64,000 nucleotides of DNA, taken from NCBI GenBank assembly GCA_022820925.1, contig JAJEEO010000009.1, positions 1 through 64,000 on the forward strand, in the 5' to 3' direction. This document shows, one piece after another, positions 62,716 through 64,000 of the stretch. The translations under genes were made by a program, and so were the position numbers. This DNA comes from Acidimicrobiia bacterium. GTDB taxonomy: Bacteria; Actinomycetota; Acidimicrobiia; Acidimicrobiales; Poriferisodalaceae. Under the pieces are notes generated by a model. That model saw only the letters and a list, made by a program, of their open reading frames with translations, was not told the origin of the DNA and made no database searches. Every line of letters starts with the position of its first letter. Position 1 is the first letter of the stretch.

Positions 62716-64000
62716 TCAGGTGCTCCGTGACTCGCCGGTTCGACGGAGGAAGGCGTCGTAGGGATCGCCGTCGTCTTCGGAATCGATGATGGCCTTCTCC
62801 TTGGGGAGCGCTTCGAGCACGTCGCTGACGAACGTGACGAGGGCTTCGGGGTTCTCGACCTGCCGGCCGGCGGCCCGGGAGAGCTCGTTGCGGTGCTCGA
62901 TGAACTCATAGATGAGCTGGGCGTCGTCGAGCCGGTCGCGATAACGGGCCGGGATCGCGGCGATGACCGGTTCGTAGCGCTCCGACAGCCAGCGGTAGGC
63001 CTTCACCGCCTCGGGCAGCGGCCCGCCGGCGTCGTGCTCGAGCGACAGGCCGTAGGCGTCGAGCGCATTGAGCAGCGTGCGGGCCTGGTTCTCCTGCACT
63101 TCCAGCCCGGTCAGCTTGCGCAGGCGCAAGTGGGCGTGCCCCTCCTCCACGACGACGGGCCGGATGCGCAGCCGCGAGCCGTCGGACGACTGCACCACAG
63201 ACAGCTCCTCCACGTCGAAGCCCATCGCGTTCAGGCGCCCGATCCGCTCGTTGATGCGCCACCGCTCGTCGGCGGAGATCTCGTCTTCGCGGGTGAGCTC
63301 CGCCCACACCCGGTGGTACCGGTCGAGCAGGTCGTCGGTGATCTCGACCGGGTCCACGTCGTCTTCGAGCAGCCCGCCCGCAATGGCGTCGTACAGGCCG
63401 CCGGTGATGTTCTCGACGCCGAGGGCGAGGTCGTGGCGGCGCAGCGCATCGGTGAGAGCGGGGCGGCATTCGGCGGTCTCGGCGTCGACCAGGTACGCCA
63501 TCAGGGCGCCCGCGTCACGCCGGAACAGGATGTTCGCCAGCGAGATGTCGCCCCAGTACACGCCTTCGAGATGCAGCCTGGTGAACAGCACCACCGCTGC
63601 GTCGAGGAGCCGGTCGCGCAGCAGCGACGGCGACGTAGTGCGGAACAGGTACTGGTACGGCAGGGCGAAGTCCAAGAAGCGGGTGACGAGCACCGACTGC
63701 AGCGACGAGCCGTCGGCGGCGCGGCGCCCGCTCACCACGCCCACGGCACGCACCGCCGGCAGCCGCTCATCTTCGAGGTGGCGCAGCACGCGGTATTCGT
63801 GCTCGGCCAGCGCCTGCTCGGTCTCCTTGAGGGCATAGACCCGGCCGTCGTACTGCACCATGCGCACGACGTGGCGGCTGAGCCCTCGCCGCACCCGGAT
63901 CAGCCGCTCGGTGACGTCGTGCCATTCCGCGAGCGGCCGGTCCCACGGCAGATCCAGATAGTCGGGATGGCCCTGCCGGGTGAGGATCGTGAGCCCAGAC
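62716..64000 (-). CDS. DUF4032 / kinase-like fold protein (5' end beyond window)
   Basis: At least 427 residues are visible; the frame is still open at the window edge, so the N-terminus is missing. The first visible residues (HPDYLDLPWDRPLAEWHD) are typical of DUF4032. A kinase-like core follows: VYALKETEQALAEHEYRVL, a catalytic-loop-like GVYWGDISLANILF and the metal-binding LVDAETAE. DUF4032 follows from VQENQARTLLNALDAYG. These proteins are actinobacterial, with a proposed lipopolysaccharide-kinase-like domain, and the substrate is unknown. It converges with betC. Confidence 0.85.
   Translation of the reverse strand, partial: SGLTILTRQGHPDYLDLPWDRPLAEWHDVTERLIRVRRGLSRHVVRMVQYDGRVYALKETEQALAEHEYRVLRHLEDERLPAVRAVGVVSGRRAADGSSLQSVLVTRFLDFALPYQYLFRTTSPSLLRDRLLDAAVVLFTRLHLEGVYWGDISLANILFRRDAGALMAYLVDAETAECRPALTDALRRHDLALGVENITGGLYDAIAGGLLEDDVDPVEITDDLLDRYHRVWAELTREDEISADERWRINERIGRLNAMGFDVEELSVVQSSDGSRLRIRPVVVEEGHAHLRLRKLTGLEVQENQARTLLNALDAYGLSLEHDAGGPLPEAVKAYRWLSERYEPVIAAIPARYRDRLDDAQLIYEFIEHRNELSRAAGRQVENPEALVTFVSDVLEALPKEKAIIDSEDDGDPYDAFLRRTGESRST

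Overview
The window is high-GC DNA from an actinomycete-type bacterium. An uncultured marine or host-associated member of the Acidimicrobiia fits best, but this is inference. The supporting signs are an F420-type reductase, an actinobacterial DUF222/HNH (13E12-like) protein, a DUF4032 protein, an IdeR-like iron box, and many genes that start 6-9 bases after a TANNNT -10 box (leaderless mRNAs). No rRNA, tRNA, CRISPR array or complete insertion sequence was seen.

Layout. 0-3.8 kb: F420-type reductase, AAA/DUF4143 ATPase, solute-binding lipoprotein, small coiled-coil protein. 3.8-9.9 kb: four-subunit sarcosine oxidase operon soxBDAG with a divergent LysR regulator. 10-16.8 kb: phytanoyl-CoA dioxygenase-like protein, crotonase, DyP peroxidase, then a divergent AhpD-like gene with an in-frame TGA that I read as selenocysteine, an orphan coiled-coil protein and a PEBP protein. 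17.3-29.8 kb: carbohydrate island with GH13 hydrolase, LacI regulator, ABC transporter, aldo/keto reductase, Gfo/Idh/MocA enzyme, SsuD-like monooxygenase, the transporter ATPase and a class II aldolase. Three matching LacI-type operators tie it together, and the gene set resembles the sulfoquinovose monooxygenase pathway. 29.9-32.6 kb: glpD and a crotonase.

32.6-37.6 kb is an unstable stretch: a DUF222/HNH gene with a perfect 102-bp tandem repeat, a Panacea-type antitoxin with an unfamiliar small partner, and a broken leucine-rich-repeat surface gene. Short direct repeats flank the first part. 37.7-41.7 kb: an SDR and an iron ABC transporter (binding protein plus fused permease) with an IdeR-like box over its promoter. 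41.7-49.6 kb: acyl-CoA metabolism (MaoC, crotonase, acyl-CoA ligase, acyl-CoA dehydrogenase) with a diiron protein, an EthD protein, an amidohydrolase and a VOC protein. 49.7-55.8 kb: an array of 24-bp-phased sites, SDRs, amidase, cupin, amino-acid binding protein, a 45-residue membrane protein and a RidA-like protein. 55.8-64 kb: TetR, an 11-residue-repeat coiled-coil protein, DUF2237, DUF2784, a nucleoside-phosphorylase-domain protein, a Phd/PIN toxin-antitoxin pair, DUF983, choline sulfatase and the visible part of a DUF4032 protein cut by the window edge.

Together the genes suggest a heterotroph that takes up small organosulfur, methylamine and sugar compounds: choline sulfate, sarcosine, and perhaps sulfoquinovose and its glycerol part. 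The strongest single observation is the candidate selenoprotein at 13194-14309. Next are the operator-linked sulfosugar-like cluster and the widespread leaderless promoters.
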